Below, piece after piece: positions 31,796-44,587 of a stretch of DNA of 64,000 nt (its first letter is position 1; each line of letters opens with the position of its first letter). Under the pieces are notes generated by a model that searched no databases, was not told where the DNA came from, and saw only the letters and a list, made by a program, of their open reading frames with translations. The DNA lies in the NCBI GenBank assembly GCA_947462335.1, contig OX381706.1, positions 20,436,784 to 20,500,783 on the forward strand, given 5' to 3'. Both the position numbers and the translations under genes were made by a program. This DNA is from Harmothoe impar. Taxonomy: Eukaryota > Annelida > Polychaeta > Phyllodocida > Polynoidae.

Positions 31796-32634
31796 TACAT
31801 GAGTGCATGAACTACTGCCCACCTTGCATAAGAAAATACCCGCAAAAACTCCATTATCCAAACTTACATCAATATAGAAAAAATACATATTAGGCTGCCA
31901 TAGCATCAGCGAGGTGTAAACACACACTTATAGAATGCCCAATTTAAGATGCCATTCATGATTATAAGCTGCGATATGCCAATAGCAATATATAGGCTCT
32001 TGAACAACAGAGAGTGATTTTTTTAGTCCTTTACAATTAGACGAAACCTGCGGCTGTATCCCTTTTTAATACAGAGATATGTGAGTCTAGACGTTATCAT
32101 TTTCCACATTTCCCGTGGTTTATATTTTGCATACCGTAGCTTCACGTTAAAGTGCGCCAGTACTGTACAGCAGAGTATTGTATAAGCGCCGGGGTAGAGG
32201 TAATATTTCATCAGCATTAAAATGTGGTCTTGTATATAAGCGCCTGTGCGAAATGTGGTCTTGTATAAGCGCCTGTGAGAATGGCGACAAACATGTCCTT
32301 TTCAGTATATATATTCCAGTTTCTGATTGGCCTAAGTCTCAGATATAGGCACCTTTACTTAGTTAAAGATGATAGTAATAGCCAACATATAGATAGCACA
32401 TGCCATTCTGTCTATGAGTAAAGTAAATCTTCATTGAAAAATCTTTGGAAGCAATATGTACTGCCACAACGTTAATAATAGCAGCGCCACTGATGTGAAG
32501 TCAAAACTACCCTTCTCAGGACATAAAGCACCTGTCGTCACATGACGTCAACAAACCTACGTCATGTGTATCCGTCATTGCTTTGACACAGCGTCATGAT
32601 CAAAACACTTTGCCATGACCTTGTCCCACCAATG

Positions 32635-32976
32635 CTAGGTCACAGTCTCATTTGGATTCCTTGCTCCGGCTGCTCCCAGATCCGTATACTGGTTCTCCGT
32701 GTCGGTAATCCGGTAAACCCCAACGAGCTGAACCGTGCTCGAAGTCACCATCGACGGCGTCTCGTCGCCGTATTCCTTAGGTTTACGCTTGCGGATGCGA
32801 CACCACTGGAGCGAGTAGTAAATGATGCCCCCGCCCAGTAAGACCGTGCCGAGAGCGATGAATATAATGTCGGCTTTGATCATGCCATTACGCCAGGTGT
32901 CGCCGGTGTCGATGAAGAAGAGGATGATTCCGATAACGAGGCACATGAAGCCTGGTAGCAGCATCATGAAGGTACC
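32635..32976 (-). CDS. two-pass membrane protein, exon 2
   Basis: Starts GTFMMLLPGF after the acceptor at 32978-32977 and ends at TGA. Confidence 0.78.
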   Translation of the reverse strand, partial: GTFMMLLPGFMCLVIGIILFFIDTGDTWRNGMIKADIIFIALGTVLLGGGIIYYSLQWCRIRKRKPKEYGDETPSMVTSSTVQLVGVYRITDTENQYTDLGAAGARNPNETVT

Positions 32977-34514
32977 CTGGAGGATAAAGGTTAACGTCAG
33001 CATTAAGGGTCAGCTGTATAACCATTTAAGGGCTGCATGTGCTATACCCTTTGTCATAAGGGCATGAATGCAGCACTGGAGAGTATAATTGCCAGGGCTG
33101 CAGTCATGCATCATGATGACCCTTCAGGAGTGTATGAACTGTGTAGGGTCGACATGATGCATGAATGCAGCCTTGGCGAATTACTAGCCAAGGCTGCATT
33201 CGTAAGTGCACCAAGGGTCATCATCCACTAACCTTTATGATGATAAAGGGTATAATGCATTAACGTACTATAGATGCAGCCAGTGCTATTTGACGAATAT
33301 AACTTATGGGACATGAGAATACTTCTTTTAAATTAGCAAAACATATGCATGTTAGTTAGAATGTCACCTCCTGTAATGTCAATACTGACTAGTCCTTACT
33401 ACTTTTAGTTGCCATCCAAGAAGAAAAGACAACATAGCTGTAATTCGATTGAAACAAATATAATTGTATATGTACTTTTACATTTTTCGATTTTTGCAGA
33501 ATAAAAACTTTGCAAATTGAAAAAAATGGAGTGTGTGAGTGTCCTCACAGATGACTCAGGGTAATCTGTCAATTCTGGCATCAGAAATGAATTCGAATGA
33601 GTGATCTAATTTGAGCACAATACATTATTTCTCATTTCTGACGGCAGAATCGTAATCGCCAGAAAAAGCTACCCTAATTTCATATATTGGAAGTCATATA
33701 TAATCAAATTCCAGGTGGTGGCTGTAGGTGAGCAGGTGGCTGTGGGAAAGCAGGTGGCTGGGGGCGAGCAGGTGGCTGTCGGCGTCAGCGCCCAGCAGCG
33801 CGTAACCGCTGTTTTACATCTCGGCCGTAAAGCGAGTCGATCGGAGCATCAGCAGCGACACCATCGCCGTTTCCGTTTCGCTGTGTCGGTCGGCTACAGG
33901 GCGGCGTGTGTTACGCGTCCATGCCTTTGCCGTGCATCCCCTGTCTTAACACATAGATATAGAGTGGATGTGACTTGTTGCATAGGTCCTGGCGGTAGAA
34001 TGTGCCCAGATTTTGCCCGCTTTGGGGGTAGAAAGAGAGAAATACGGGCAAATTCGCTCAAAATGTCATTTCTATCTTGCACCCAAAAACTTAATGCCTT
34101 GCAGCCTATGGAGGCCCATGGCGGCGGTAGCTTTGTTTTCATACATTTACATAATAGCGAAAGAGAGAAATAAATTCGTAAAGATCGCAGTTCAATTTAG
34201 TCAAGAAAAATTTAGATTTTTAGAAAAAATTTTGCGCTAGATCCTGTCCCCCGACCTTGCCTGTCTCATGTTTTTGTCGACTTTTGTCTATGTCGGACGA
34301 TAACCAAAATATAAAGATTCTCCTATGTCACAAAATTGTCTTAAAACGCAAAATTAGTAGGTGTATATTACTCAGGGTTAATACCCTGAGTCAAAAATGA
34401 AATTGATGTCATGTATACCTGAGGTACGTTGTAGAGACATTGCCCGCAGCAGTTGCCCGAGTCGATCTGCTGCTCGCCCGGCTTGAGCGGCTTCTGGGGC
34501 GTGGTGACTTTCAT
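32635..34514 (-). CDS. small two-pass membrane protein, two exons, 145 aa
   Basis: Exon 1 (34514-34419) encodes 32 residues from an ATG, including a GNCCGQC cysteine cluster. Exon 2 (32976-32635) follows in phase 0. Two hydrophobic helices (LLPGFMCLVIGIILFFI and ADIIFIALGTVLLGGGIIYY) are separated by a short Asp/Arg loop. A basic stretch (RIRKRKPKEYGDE) then leads to a polar 45-residue tail ending in NPNETVT. Both ends are probably cytoplasmic, and the cysteines before helix 1 could be palmitoylated. I do not recognise the family. Splice sites are canonical (CTCCAG acceptor, CAG/GTATAC donor). The intron holds a MITE and GC-rich unique sequence. Confidence 0.75.
33015..33290. repeat. MITE family A copy (in intron)
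   Basis: TTTAAGGGCTGCATGTGCTA at one end; two GCATGAATGCAGC hairpins around a GACCCTTCAGGAGTG middle; TTAACGTACTATAGATGC at the other end. Confidence 0.75.
33715..33785. repeat. 24-bp repeats GCAGGTGGCTG
   Basis: Four imperfect units of GAGCAGGTGGCTGTGGG. Short, in the intron of the two-pass protein gene. Confidence 0.7.
34419..34514 (-). CDS. two-pass membrane protein, exon 1
   Basis: The ATG at 34514 is chosen because it opens MKVTTPQKPLKPGEQQ, which ends YNVPQ exactly at a donor in the right phase. Confidence 0.72.
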
Positions 34515-34794
34515 GGTGTGGGCCGAGGTACAGGTGTGTAGAGGTACGTACAGGTGTGTGAACAGGTAGGAGCTGTGTCACCTCTTATAGCAGTATATGC
34601 AGAGGGTGTCTACATCTCAGGTGCTAGGGCTCTTGTCCCCTGTCTTTGATGGAGTCCCTTTAGTTTGCCATCAGTAAAGCATTGTCACTCTGAAATATAG
34701 TAAAGACAATATCTGTAGATATTAATTATCAAAACACTTGACATTTGTTTGATTCATTTGCCATGCTCAGGTAAACTCATTTAAGAGTCCTTTC

Positions 34795-34925
34795 AGGCCT
34801 AGCGTTGACTATAGTTGATGCCATGGCAGGCCTGATGGTGACTATAGTCGATGCCATGGCAGGCCGAGCGTCGACTATAGTCGATGCCATGCCAAGCCTA
34901 GCGTCGACTATAGTCGATCCTATTT
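34795..34925. repeat. 33-bp minisatellite
   Basis: Four units of CCTAGCGTCGACTATAGTCG then ATGCCATGGCAGG. Confidence 0.85.
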
Positions 34926-37900
34926 ACATAGGAATACTATAGTAATTGAAATGAGGTCTGTCCTGGGAACTGTTATATGTTTTTTAGAGGTCTTCCCCCT
35001 GGCAAGCTAAATCATTTTTGGTCAGGATTTAAAGGGTTAATTAATCAAGAATAAATCGATACAGAAAAATTACATTAAACCTCTCTCACGAAAAAAATCC
35101 AACCCCCGCCTCCTGTTAAAAATGGCCACTCCCTTAGAATCTGCCACACCAGGGAAATTTGGAATGTACCTGCAGTTTGCTGAATAGTCATGACCTACCT
35201 AATTAGTGCAGGTGTGTATACACAGGGGGTATACACCAGTGGGTCCAGGTACCCACGCCAAATTGATTATTGTATAACACTTACACCAATATTATTGGGC
35301 CGGTACTAATGGAAAGGGCTGGGAGCATTAGATAATGTAACAGAAAGTAGCATATTGATTTATTGGGCTAGCACTATCTGATGGAATGTTTCCTGTTTTA
35401 TTCTATATTGCTGAGTATAACCATTCAGTTGTGGGGACATTTTTTTTTTACTCAAGGGTTTGGGCTTCAAGTTTCGTCTTCTGCACCAAAAGGCTGTATG
35501 TTGCTAAAATTATATAATTTAGCCCAATAAGTATTATTCCTACTTTATAATGCTTTTTTTTTTTTTTGCATCGCGGCTAGAGTAGACACTTCGGCGGTGT
35601 TAATCGTACCGATCTAAACGGTCAGTGCGTACAGCTCCCCAGTGGTAGTACCCACAGGGATGCTGTGAACTAGATACATGGTGGGTGTTGGGGTATTAAC
35701 TGGCTCCCTATTTATTGTATGACAGGGCAATCGAATCCAAGATACAGTCAGTAAACAGAAAATTTAAAGACTTAAATATATAGTTACCTCCCATAGCAGT
35801 ATTCTGATCAGTAAGTTTTGCAAACCATTAGAAAAACTGGTCAATAAAATTATATCTCGTTCTCACAGGTAGTATACAAATACGTTGTAACTACCGGTAC
35901 CTTGGCAATTGAAACTACACCACAAGCCTACTGCCACAAAGGTAACATCCTTGTATAAAGGCCACATAAACTGGTACTGACCTATATTCACTACTTGGCA
36001 TGGCATAATCAACAGTAAATTAGTAATAATAGAATACAGTACGCTTCAATGGTCTTACCGGGTATCTTAGATTCCAATGTTAGCATTTAACAGAAAATCT
36101 TTCCATCGCGACAATTACGTTGGTTCTGGTGTAGTTCTGGTACCTATTCCTATTATACTGAAGGATATGTAATATAACTCCAAACATGATATACCACGTA
36201 GATTAACAGTCTCTGAATGAGCCCACCCTGGAGCCGGATCTACCCCGACTTCACCACCACTACTTGGGGAGACCCGGGGGGAGGGACCAATATCTGACCG
36301 CATTCTCCAAAACATCCTGACATACATTGTACATAACAAATATTAGCCACCCCAGGGCCACCACTCCTAACTAACTAGTAGTACATTAGCACATGCCCCT
36401 CGGTCCCAGCCCCCCACCACTAACCCCCCCCCCCTTACCCTTCTCTTTTCTTTCAAGTCTTTGCCCACTAAGGGTCCGAAGGATTTACAGCCCATATTTA
36501 CCTTGGTCTTGGAGCTTCTCGTCTCTAAGTCGCGTGGCACTTTTATATTAAAAGATTATTGCCAAAAGCGTTCTTTTCGTTTATGACAGACATATTTGAA
36601 CTTCAGCGGCAAACACCCACCAGGCACCACTTGAGCACTACATGTATCAATATAAAGCTATTTTCTCACTGAATCTGTAAAACTGACAGGGTGTTGTTTT
36701 TAAGCCATCACAAATCACAGAATCCGGAGGAAGTTAATACTTGATGAAGGTCAAAACGGAATGCCCTGGAGTAAATAGAACCGCTCTCCAGTGGTATTCC
36801 ATTAGCAGAATAGGGAAATATTAATATTTTCTCACTACCTTAAAGCCATGGGTGTGGCTTTGAGTACCGGTCCTCACTCCACTTCGACTCTTACTGCCAG
36901 AGAAACAACGTGAGGGGCTTTAAGTCCCCCCATCCCGGCCTATAGAAAGGCTTGGGTACCTGTCCCGGCTCCACCCTGACAGTTACTGCAGGGGCACCAA
37001 CATGTGGGGCTTTAAGGCTCTGCATTGGCTGCCAGCTGCTATATGTTACTACTATGTAGTATAACTACCAGGTACATACATGTTATATACGTCTCTAGTC
37101 GTTATTCCTGGTTCAACCCGTTATAATAGAATCCCACAGAGACTGACTCACCAACAGGTACCACCATATACAGGTGACTAATAGGTGTAAACACGTGTAG
37201 ACAGCTGCTTACCCTGTCCTGGTCAGCTGTCCATATCCACTTTGTGTGTCCCAGCACTATAGCCACATGTAAAGTATAAATGCAGTCTCCATCTTCTGAT
37301 CTACCGCTCTTAGGGTATGGCTGGTGGGCACTGGCTACATGCAGTGTCTCAGTATAACATAGTTATACATGTAACACTCAGTAACAACTCAGATAGTGGT
37401 TTATCTGTAGGCCCGTATGGCTATATATCCGCATGATATACGTATATATCCTAGTACACTAGTCCAGGGTATGAACATGCAGGAGGCCAGGTGCTCCCAT
37501 ATTGATATCGGACGTCCTGTGTAAATGCTATTGAGGTGCCCAGTGCAGGAGCAGTGAGCACTGGGGGTGGGAGGTGGGGGAGGGGGGGGGGTGTTTATCT
37601 ACATAGTGAAGTCCCCTCCTCCTGCTGGTTGAAGTAGTTAGGCTTATATTAATATCATGTATGGGGTACCAACCCAGTAAAAATGACATGGCAATATTTT
37701 TGTCATTCAAAGTATCAGTTATTATTATAAGAGATGTATGTATACATGGGTTATGTATACCGGTATATCAAACCTAGGCTGGGCAAGAATCTAATGAGCT
37801 TCCTGAGTGATAGATAGAATTTGTAGGAACCAACATATGCCAATATTATGCTATAAAAGAATTACCTGAAGTTTAGGAGCGGGTTTACTCTACGAGGGTG

Positions 37901-38450
37901 TGGGTTATATAAGTTAGATTTAACGGTACCATGATGAACACATCCCACTACATCGGCGCTCCATATGGTCTCCCATGCCTTTAGCATTGAGCTGGCAACA
38001 CCCCTCCCACCCCCACACCACACACACACACACTCCCTGGTGGCTACTAAGCTAGCAGTTCCTACTTCAAGTTCGATATAGCATTAGTAAAGGCCCAGCA
38101 AACTGCAACTCCAATGGACTACGGCATTCTTGCCGACAATAGTAGGGCAGTCCTCCCTAATCGGATGGTATCTCAATTAGCAAGGGTTATTTAGAAAATA
38201 TAAATCGCATAAAAATATTACAGTCCTGAACAGAATTGCCTCTAGATGATGCGTTAGGGGTATAATCGTCTACTCAGTCTAGTATGAAGGGGTGGTGAAT
38301 TGATTAAAAATGGGAACATCTGGTTGTGATAGTGTTACGCCAGTGGCACAGATGTCATAGGATATTGTTTGATACACAAATGTTATAAAACATAAACGGA
38401 GCTTGAATCACACGCTCTGTGAAACGACAAACATGCACATCGGGATTATA
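34926..38450. other. 3.5 kb with no supported gene
   Basis: Homopolymer runs, scattered TATA-rich stretches and a poly(C)/poly(G) run are seen, but no coding exon or clear element. Upstream regulatory sequence of the two-pass gene may lie at its left end. Confidence 0.35.
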
Positions 38451-38454
38451 TCAA

Positions 38455-38720
38455 TCCCAAAGGGTCGGCCTGATGCATGGATGCAGCCCAGTCAGACTGA
38501 GTTTTAACCATTTAAGGGCTGCATAGAACTTTAATACATTATACCCTTCATTGCCATGATGCATGAATGCATCATGCAGACCCTACAGTGTTGATACCCT
38601 CCAGCAGTGTCGTTATGATGCGGGAACCATGCAGCCCTGGTACGTAACCTCGCCAGGGCTGCATGTATGCATCATAAAGACAAAAGGTATAGCACATTAA
38701 AGCACTAGGCGGGGCTACAG
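38455..38720. repeat. MITE family A copy
   Basis: TAAGGGCTGCATAGAACTTT and AGCACATTAAAGCACTAGGC are the outer arms, with CCAGGGCTGCATGTATGCAT inside. Confidence 0.7.
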
Positions 38721-40426
38721 GTGTATTGTTTCTGTGTACAGAGTTCAAGGCAGCTTTTTAGGGGGAAGGCACAGGTGCAATTTTATGGCATATCAAAGGA
38801 CAAAGAAGAACGCCCTAACTGATGCACGCATAGCAGTGCCTCTGTACTAGATGTAGCTGGTGTAGGGGTGAGCTATTTCTAGGCACCATTCCAACTGATC
38901 CCAACAATCAACCTGTAGTCACTCCCTGAATGGACAGGTACAAAGGCATTGGTAAAAATAATGTTGCCGAAAACTTTGTATGCAGACAGGCCAATGTGGC
39001 CTGTGGCACGAGATCTTACACAGGCCATTTGCCTTCTACACAGGCCACATCAACCCATATGTATTGATGTCCTATAGCACATTATATATCATTTTATTTA
39101 GATGATACAAATCATAATGTATTTTTGCTCACAGCTCACAAAATTGTTTTAAAAATGATTAATTTCACAGTTACATGGACCCATCTCTTCTAATGGGAGT
39201 ACCGTATTTCTTTTAAGGATTAGGAGAGAAAATTTCTCTGATTTCTCAGCTTTTCTGTCGATTAATTTTTTTGGGGAAAAGGGTTATTTTAGTAGTAAAA
39301 TCCCAATGATGTCTTGAAAACTTAAAAAGGAATTAGGGTAGGCCAAAAAAACGGTGTTGGTAGGGATACCTGAATACAACTATTCTTTAGCCTTATTTAT
39401 ATCTATCTTTTTGGCATGTAGTTTGAGGCACTCTCTCTTCCTTCCCTCAGTGCTATCTTTTCCTTTTTTTAATACTTTGGACGCTGTAGACGCAATACCT
39501 AGCAATACCTATTCCCTATGTATTTGGTATTGTCAAAATATCCTTTACCCCAGTGCCTGCCACTGGCAGGTAGCCAGGGGAGGCTCCAGTTGAATCGATC
39601 TCCTCCTATCCCCTTGTAGCAACCCTCATAACTTATAGATACCCGCGCAGACCCTTGCCAACCTTCTCTTTGGGTGTGCTTAAACTAATAGACCTCAGGA
39701 ATTATTAACAATCCTTCGGAAATCCCTGCTAAAGGTGGTAGGCCTAATTGACATGAGGACCCCATGCAAGATTTCAATTTGTTCTTTTGTGCGCCTTATA
39801 TGCACCATTGCATCATTCATTGCAAGATAGGGTGGGGGGATGGGCGGGGTAATCTTTTTTCCTATAGCAGTTTATTAATTTGCTGTGTGTTGCTTCCGTT
39901 ACATTATTAGCGACCGACCAACCATAGAGAATAGAACTAGGACGACAGTTAAAATTTATATGTGAGGATAATAGCCTTTTAGTATAGAAATTATCAGATA
40001 ACTGTAGTCTATATATGATAGGGTGATTACTTTGATTGAGTGGGGGATTAGGGTTTTAGCACAGTCTCTTTGGCTGCATAAGGCAGGCTGTAAGACCGTA
40101 GGCGTATTAAGCCTAGGCCTACAGTACGGCTAGTCTCGCGTAGTATAAGCCGATCCCGCATATAAGCCGCATCCCGAGTTGGAGGAAATCCCATATATGC
40201 CATACAGGAGTCTGATTAGAGGTTCTTTGATGGAACTCACGGTTGTTGGCCTTTGACTATTATGCCACCAATGTGGCGTACCCAGACTCTATTTTAATTT
40301 AGATCTACACCAGCAGCTCCGCTGCCGGCGCGAGAAATTCGTGCAGACAGCGTTCGTCTGACATAGTAAACTGCACTGTGGGAATGCCTTAGTCTATCGC
40401 AAATAGGGTCGTAGTGGCGTGAAACA
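38721..40426. other. intergenic sequence, no gene seen
   Basis: No exon or repeat is supported. It may contain the 3' UTR of the minus-strand exon at 40427-40735. Confidence 0.3.
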
Positions 40427-40735
40427 TCAATCTCCTAGCAGATGTTTAGGTCTCTTGTTTTCTACAGTTGAACGCATAGAGTATGATGGAGAGTGAGCAG
40501 ATGAAGTGCATTCTTGGGTAGGCTCCCGATTTCCCTGTTGTTGTTTAAATAGTACGGTACAGGTAATTAGGGTGCTGTGTAGACTAAGCCCAAGCTCCTT
40601 AATTGTAGCTTCTGCCACCCCGCGAACCCCCTCCCCCACCATCACCACCTCAAAGGCATCAACATTTTTCTGGCCCCACTTCTCCTGAAGAATTTGGGAC
40701 CTGTTTACATCGTTCTCTATCAGAGATGTCACTCT
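40427..40735 (-). CDS. possible last exon of an unknown gene
   Basis: On the minus strand, acceptor CTTTCTGTCGACCAG is followed by 102 codons ending in TGA. The residues look genuinely coding (SLIENDVNRSQILQEKWGQK, then DAFEVVMVGEGVRGVAEATI) with no low complexity. No ATG begins it and I found no upstream exon in the next kilobase. It could be an orphan exon or a gene fragment. Family not recognised. Confidence 0.4.
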   Translation of the reverse strand, partial: RVTSLIENDVNRSQILQEKWGQKNVDAFEVVMVGEGVRGVAEATIKELGLSLHSTLITCTVLFKQQQGNREPTQECTSSAHSPSYSMRSTVENKRPKHLLGD

Positions 40736-42300
40736 CTGGTCGACAGAAAGTAGGAAATCTTAACATCTTGGTCAATTCTCTGTATGGAATTAACAGAGCA
40801 TGTTACAGAATTTCCCGCGAAAAAAAAGTAGGAAGTCCTGCAAAAGTAGGAAAGGTGGCATCTCTGCTCTATGGTGAGGGAGGGGCGGGGGCTTGGTAGG
40901 TAGGTGACAGCAGAGGGGTTTTCGGCGACCTGGCGACCTGGGCCGTTTTCGGCCGTTTTCCAGGCGACTTTTCGACCTGGGGCAATAATTTAAGCGACCT
41001 GGCGACTTTTGCACAAAATTGATTATAGGATAAAGGGTCTAAAAAAATGACCTTGCGACCTGAGGGGGGGACCCCTCTGCACCCCCAGGTAGGGGGTGTG
41101 GGTCATGATGAAAAACAGGGCTTGGTGGGGGGGGGGGGGGCGGGAGGTGATTTCCTCCAGCATTAAGAAATAGTCAGAGACTCGGGATAATTGGGACATA
41201 GGAGAACTGAGTACCCTGTATTTCATCAATAATGTTGATAGATACCAATGCTATTTTCTAGCTGGGCCATTAATTTAAAGTTAAATGTGCTAAAATAAAC
41301 TGCGACCTTATTAAACTTACAACCATAACAGATTCCAATATTTTCATGAAAACTAGTTTTTTCCCAGGTTTCAGCATAAGCTGACAGGTGCTCTCCTTGT
41401 AAAATAAATCACCCCTCCCCTCACCCAACTGATGATAAATGACTCGTGACAAGCCATGGACTACCGCTAGATTTTACACTAGCCATAGCAACTCTTGCAT
41501 TAACCATGTGACTAATCCCACAGATCCCACCCAGTCTGCCCTGCAGCTGCTCCAACAGTCTACCTGAGTGGGCCTTTCCAGTCCCACCAAAGTAAACAAA
41601 GTGAGCGATAATCGGTGAATTTTATCAAACAAAGACTTACCGAATCCTCTCCTCTCGTCTGTTTCCCTAGTTTAGTACGGACCTATCGCGAGGCCTGATC
41701 ATACGGATAGGTTACAGGTATACAGGGTCATCTTGTACCGTGAGTGAAGTTTGAGATACAGAAAAATGCAATTTAACAGCTGCTTTCCTGCTTTCGTAAG
41801 CCTCTTTTCTTCCTTGCTGCTTCCCAGTGGCAAGAGGCGGAACTATTCACGGTAACACCCCACCTGGTGGGAGTCAACGAAAGTATGCACGCCACGTTAT
41901 CCGGCAGAGGCTTTCGGTTTCGATTTCAATTTCAATAAATGATATGCTCACTTCACAACTCTTAATGGTGTGGTGTTATAGCGAACCGTGTTACCTACCC
42001 GAACGTTGTGATCTAGGCCTACTCTGTGTTCATGGACGTTTTAATAGGCAGTGCATGTAGCCTACAGGCAAGCTATTTTAAAGAAGTTATTTCAGGCACC
42101 CCCGACCCAATAGGTTCTAGATGATAGGGCACACCTTAGCCTTTTTCCTCCAATTTTTGAGATTTACAAAAAAATCGTATTGGCGGTGGTGATCAGGAAA
42201 TTAAGATCCGAAAATTCACCAAAATGGGTAAAAATGTGAACAATTCTTCAAAATTGTGGACAAGGAACTGGCGGTTCTACTGTACAAAACCATGATAGGG
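40736..42300. other. intergenic, GCGACCTGG-rich patch
   Basis: Around 40920-41060, CGACCTGG and CGGCCGTTTTC repeat irregularly. No gene is seen. Confidence 0.35.
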
Positions 42301-42310
42301 CCTACTTCCG

Positions 42311-42556
42311 GTGCTTGAATACAGTGCATTGATACTTGACAGCGGTCTGGAGACACTGGTAAAAGAGATTCAGACAAGCCAAAGCCACTGTCTCCGTGCC
42401 TGCTTGAAGATCTGGGATCCAAGGCTAATAAGTATTGTAGACCTCCACAGAAATTGCATTTCCAAAATATTGAAGGTGCGGAGAAAGGAGTCTCTGCTAT
42501 GTAAAATGTATAAATCTGTATGGATGTACACAGAGAAAAGAAACAGAATTAAAAGG
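42311..42556 (+). pseudogene. fragment of a non-LTR retrotransposon reverse transcriptase C-terminus
   Basis: The frame has the typical tail that follows LINE reverse transcriptases: LEYSALILDSGLETLVKEIQ, then LRACLKIWDPR, and a basic segment with LLCKMYKS. There is no domain upstream, so it is a dead 5'-truncated copy. Class assignment is from memory of the family pattern. Confidence 0.45.
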
Positions 42557-42790
42557 GAGTCCAGGCTTGCCTCCAGAACGACTCCCTTTTCTGACTCTCC
42601 TTTTGACTCTCAGAGACTCTTGATGATAGTCGGTACCTGATTCCCTTAAGAGGGAGTCATGTGACTCCCCTAAGAGAGCCCAGGTTTTGCCTCCAAAATG
42701 ACTCCCTTTTATGACCGCCACAAACAGAGTCCAGGTCCTTGCTGCAACTCCCTTCAGAAAGGGAGTCAAGGCACAGGGAGTCATTGAAGC
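42555..42790. repeat. cluster of GGGAGTC/GACTCCC motifs
   Basis: More than ten GACTCCC or GGGAGTC words on both strands, including GGGAGTCATGTGACTCCC. Similar words border the foldback element at 43901-44210. Confidence 0.6.
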
Positions 42791-43051
42791 ACCTCTTTGT
42801 AGAGAGGATCATTAAAGGATCACATTGGTACATGTAGTTTCTATTCCTTACCCCGCTATATAACCATTACGATAGCTATCTCCCTAGCTGCTCTTTCTAA
42901 ATCATTTTGGTGCAATGTCTCACAAGGAGGGAGATCTCAGAAAGATCCCTCAGTGCACCTTAATTATTATATAAAGGACCATCTGAGCTTTTGTGGATTT
43001 AACTTTCTCCTGTTTCTACAAATTGGGTGTCTATATCTAATACATCATGCT

Positions 43052-43430
43052 TAGGCCACTCAAAAAAAAAGTGGTTTCTCATCACCAAGGTCTGAGAAAT
43101 CTGACGAGGGAGGCTTTTTTTTTCCTTTTTTTTTTACTCGCAGGCCAAAATGTATAGTATGATTTACGGGTTTCTTTGGCCAAAATTCACATTTTATTGG
43201 TTAAGAATTAATTGATCTTTAAAAGTGGGGAAAATGTAAGCTATTTCTATACCACTACATTGCTGGCATTATTAGCTTTAATTTGATACCAAATATGACA
43301 ATTTTGTCCATTTTGATGAGGTTTTTCATCAAAATTTGGCAAAAAAAAAAAAAAAAAAGTTTTCTCCAAAACCTGATTTTTATGATGCGCGCGGTGATGA
43401 GAAACCATTTTATTTTTTTGAGTGGCCTTA
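43052..43430. repeat. MITE family C, copy 2
   Basis: TAGGCCACTC...GGTTTCTCATCACC at the left and GGTGATGAGAAACC...GAGTGGCCTTA at the right are inverted. AT-rich interior. Confidence 0.75.
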
Positions 43431-43900
43431 TGCTACAATTTTAAGTTGACTGCAATCATTTTATGAAATCTCCCTTGATATTAAATCTTGATGTTACAAT
43501 GATATACATGTATAAGCATAATTATCAATATCACAAATTATGTAGATCTAGAGATCTGAGCATACAGATTTATACCATTTTAAGTATAGTGCTACCACTT
43601 AGCAGGCTTAATCATAACCAACTATTTGACTCCATTATGCATTCACCCTTTAAGGGGGAAAGGGAGTAGGGGACCTTGACCCTGATTATAAAGAGAGTTA
43701 GATAGCTTCTAAGCATATATGTTAGATGGCATTACAGCCTGCATTACAGTCTTTGTAGAGTATTGTCACCTAGTGTGTTTCCTATTTCTGTCTTTTATAC
43801 TTACTTCTGTGACTCCCTTAGGGAGTCCAGGCAACCATTTACTCACCTCATCTGACCTGGACTCTGTTTGATCTAATTGAAAAGGAGTCAGGGCCATTAG

Positions 43901-44210
43901 AAGGGGGAGTCAGACAGTGCGAAAAGTGAGCAATTTATATGAATTCGTGGCAATTCATTGTAAGCGTAATGTATCTATTGTTGTCCTCACACTCAGAAAA
44001 GTCAGCGTCATTGTCGCTAAGACCACTCTCGCTTGAGAGCAGTGCCTGACTTTCAGGTGAGAGTGGTTTTAGCGACAATGACGCTGACTTTTCTGAGTGT
44101 GCTGCTACCAGCAGTGCAAAAGTCCAGCTGAATGATGATATAAACGTCGATGGACTTATTGCCACGAGTTCCTATGAATTGCTTATTTTCGCACTGTCTG
44201 ACTCCCCCTT
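43901..44210. repeat. foldback MITE with 43-bp internal hairpin
   Basis: Outer arms AAGGGGGAGTCAGACAGTGC and its inverse at 44191-44210. Inner arms (43990-44032 and 44060-44101) start CACACTCAGAAAAGTCAGCG, are inverted, nearly perfect, and flank a 27-bp loop. One strand reads through as Ser/Leu/Glu-rich protein in both arms. Confidence 0.75.
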
Positions 44211-44587
44211 CTCCGGACTTGTATTACCCTCATTTCGAAGCCTTATTTAGTATTATACATTCACTTTTGCTTTTTACATGTAAATGTAATTTGTGCCAAT
44301 AACAAATTTGTAAACTCAAACTCAACTGATTCTGACAGTGGTGCATTAAGGCAGTTGTACATTCCAGCCTAAATTCAGAAGATATAGTCCAACATGTTGC
44401 TATAGATGAGGCTGGGTGAGGAGGGGTGGGTCCAAGTGTTACGCAACAATTTTATAATAGGTGGGAGGGCGGGTCACACCTGTGCCTTTGATAATGTGTT
44501 TATTACAAAATTGAAATTAACACAATATAGAAGAAAACGCTAAATTAATTGTCTAGCGCCTTGTGACAAAAATGCGAGGAAAATGTG

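Noticed and set aside
42311..42556. Host gene exon
   Set aside because: The residue pattern follows the C-terminal tail of LINE reverse transcriptases and is flanked by repeats.
43935..44165. 76-codon frame as a gene
   Set aside because: It is the translation of both arms of an inverted repeat. Listed as a foldback element instead.
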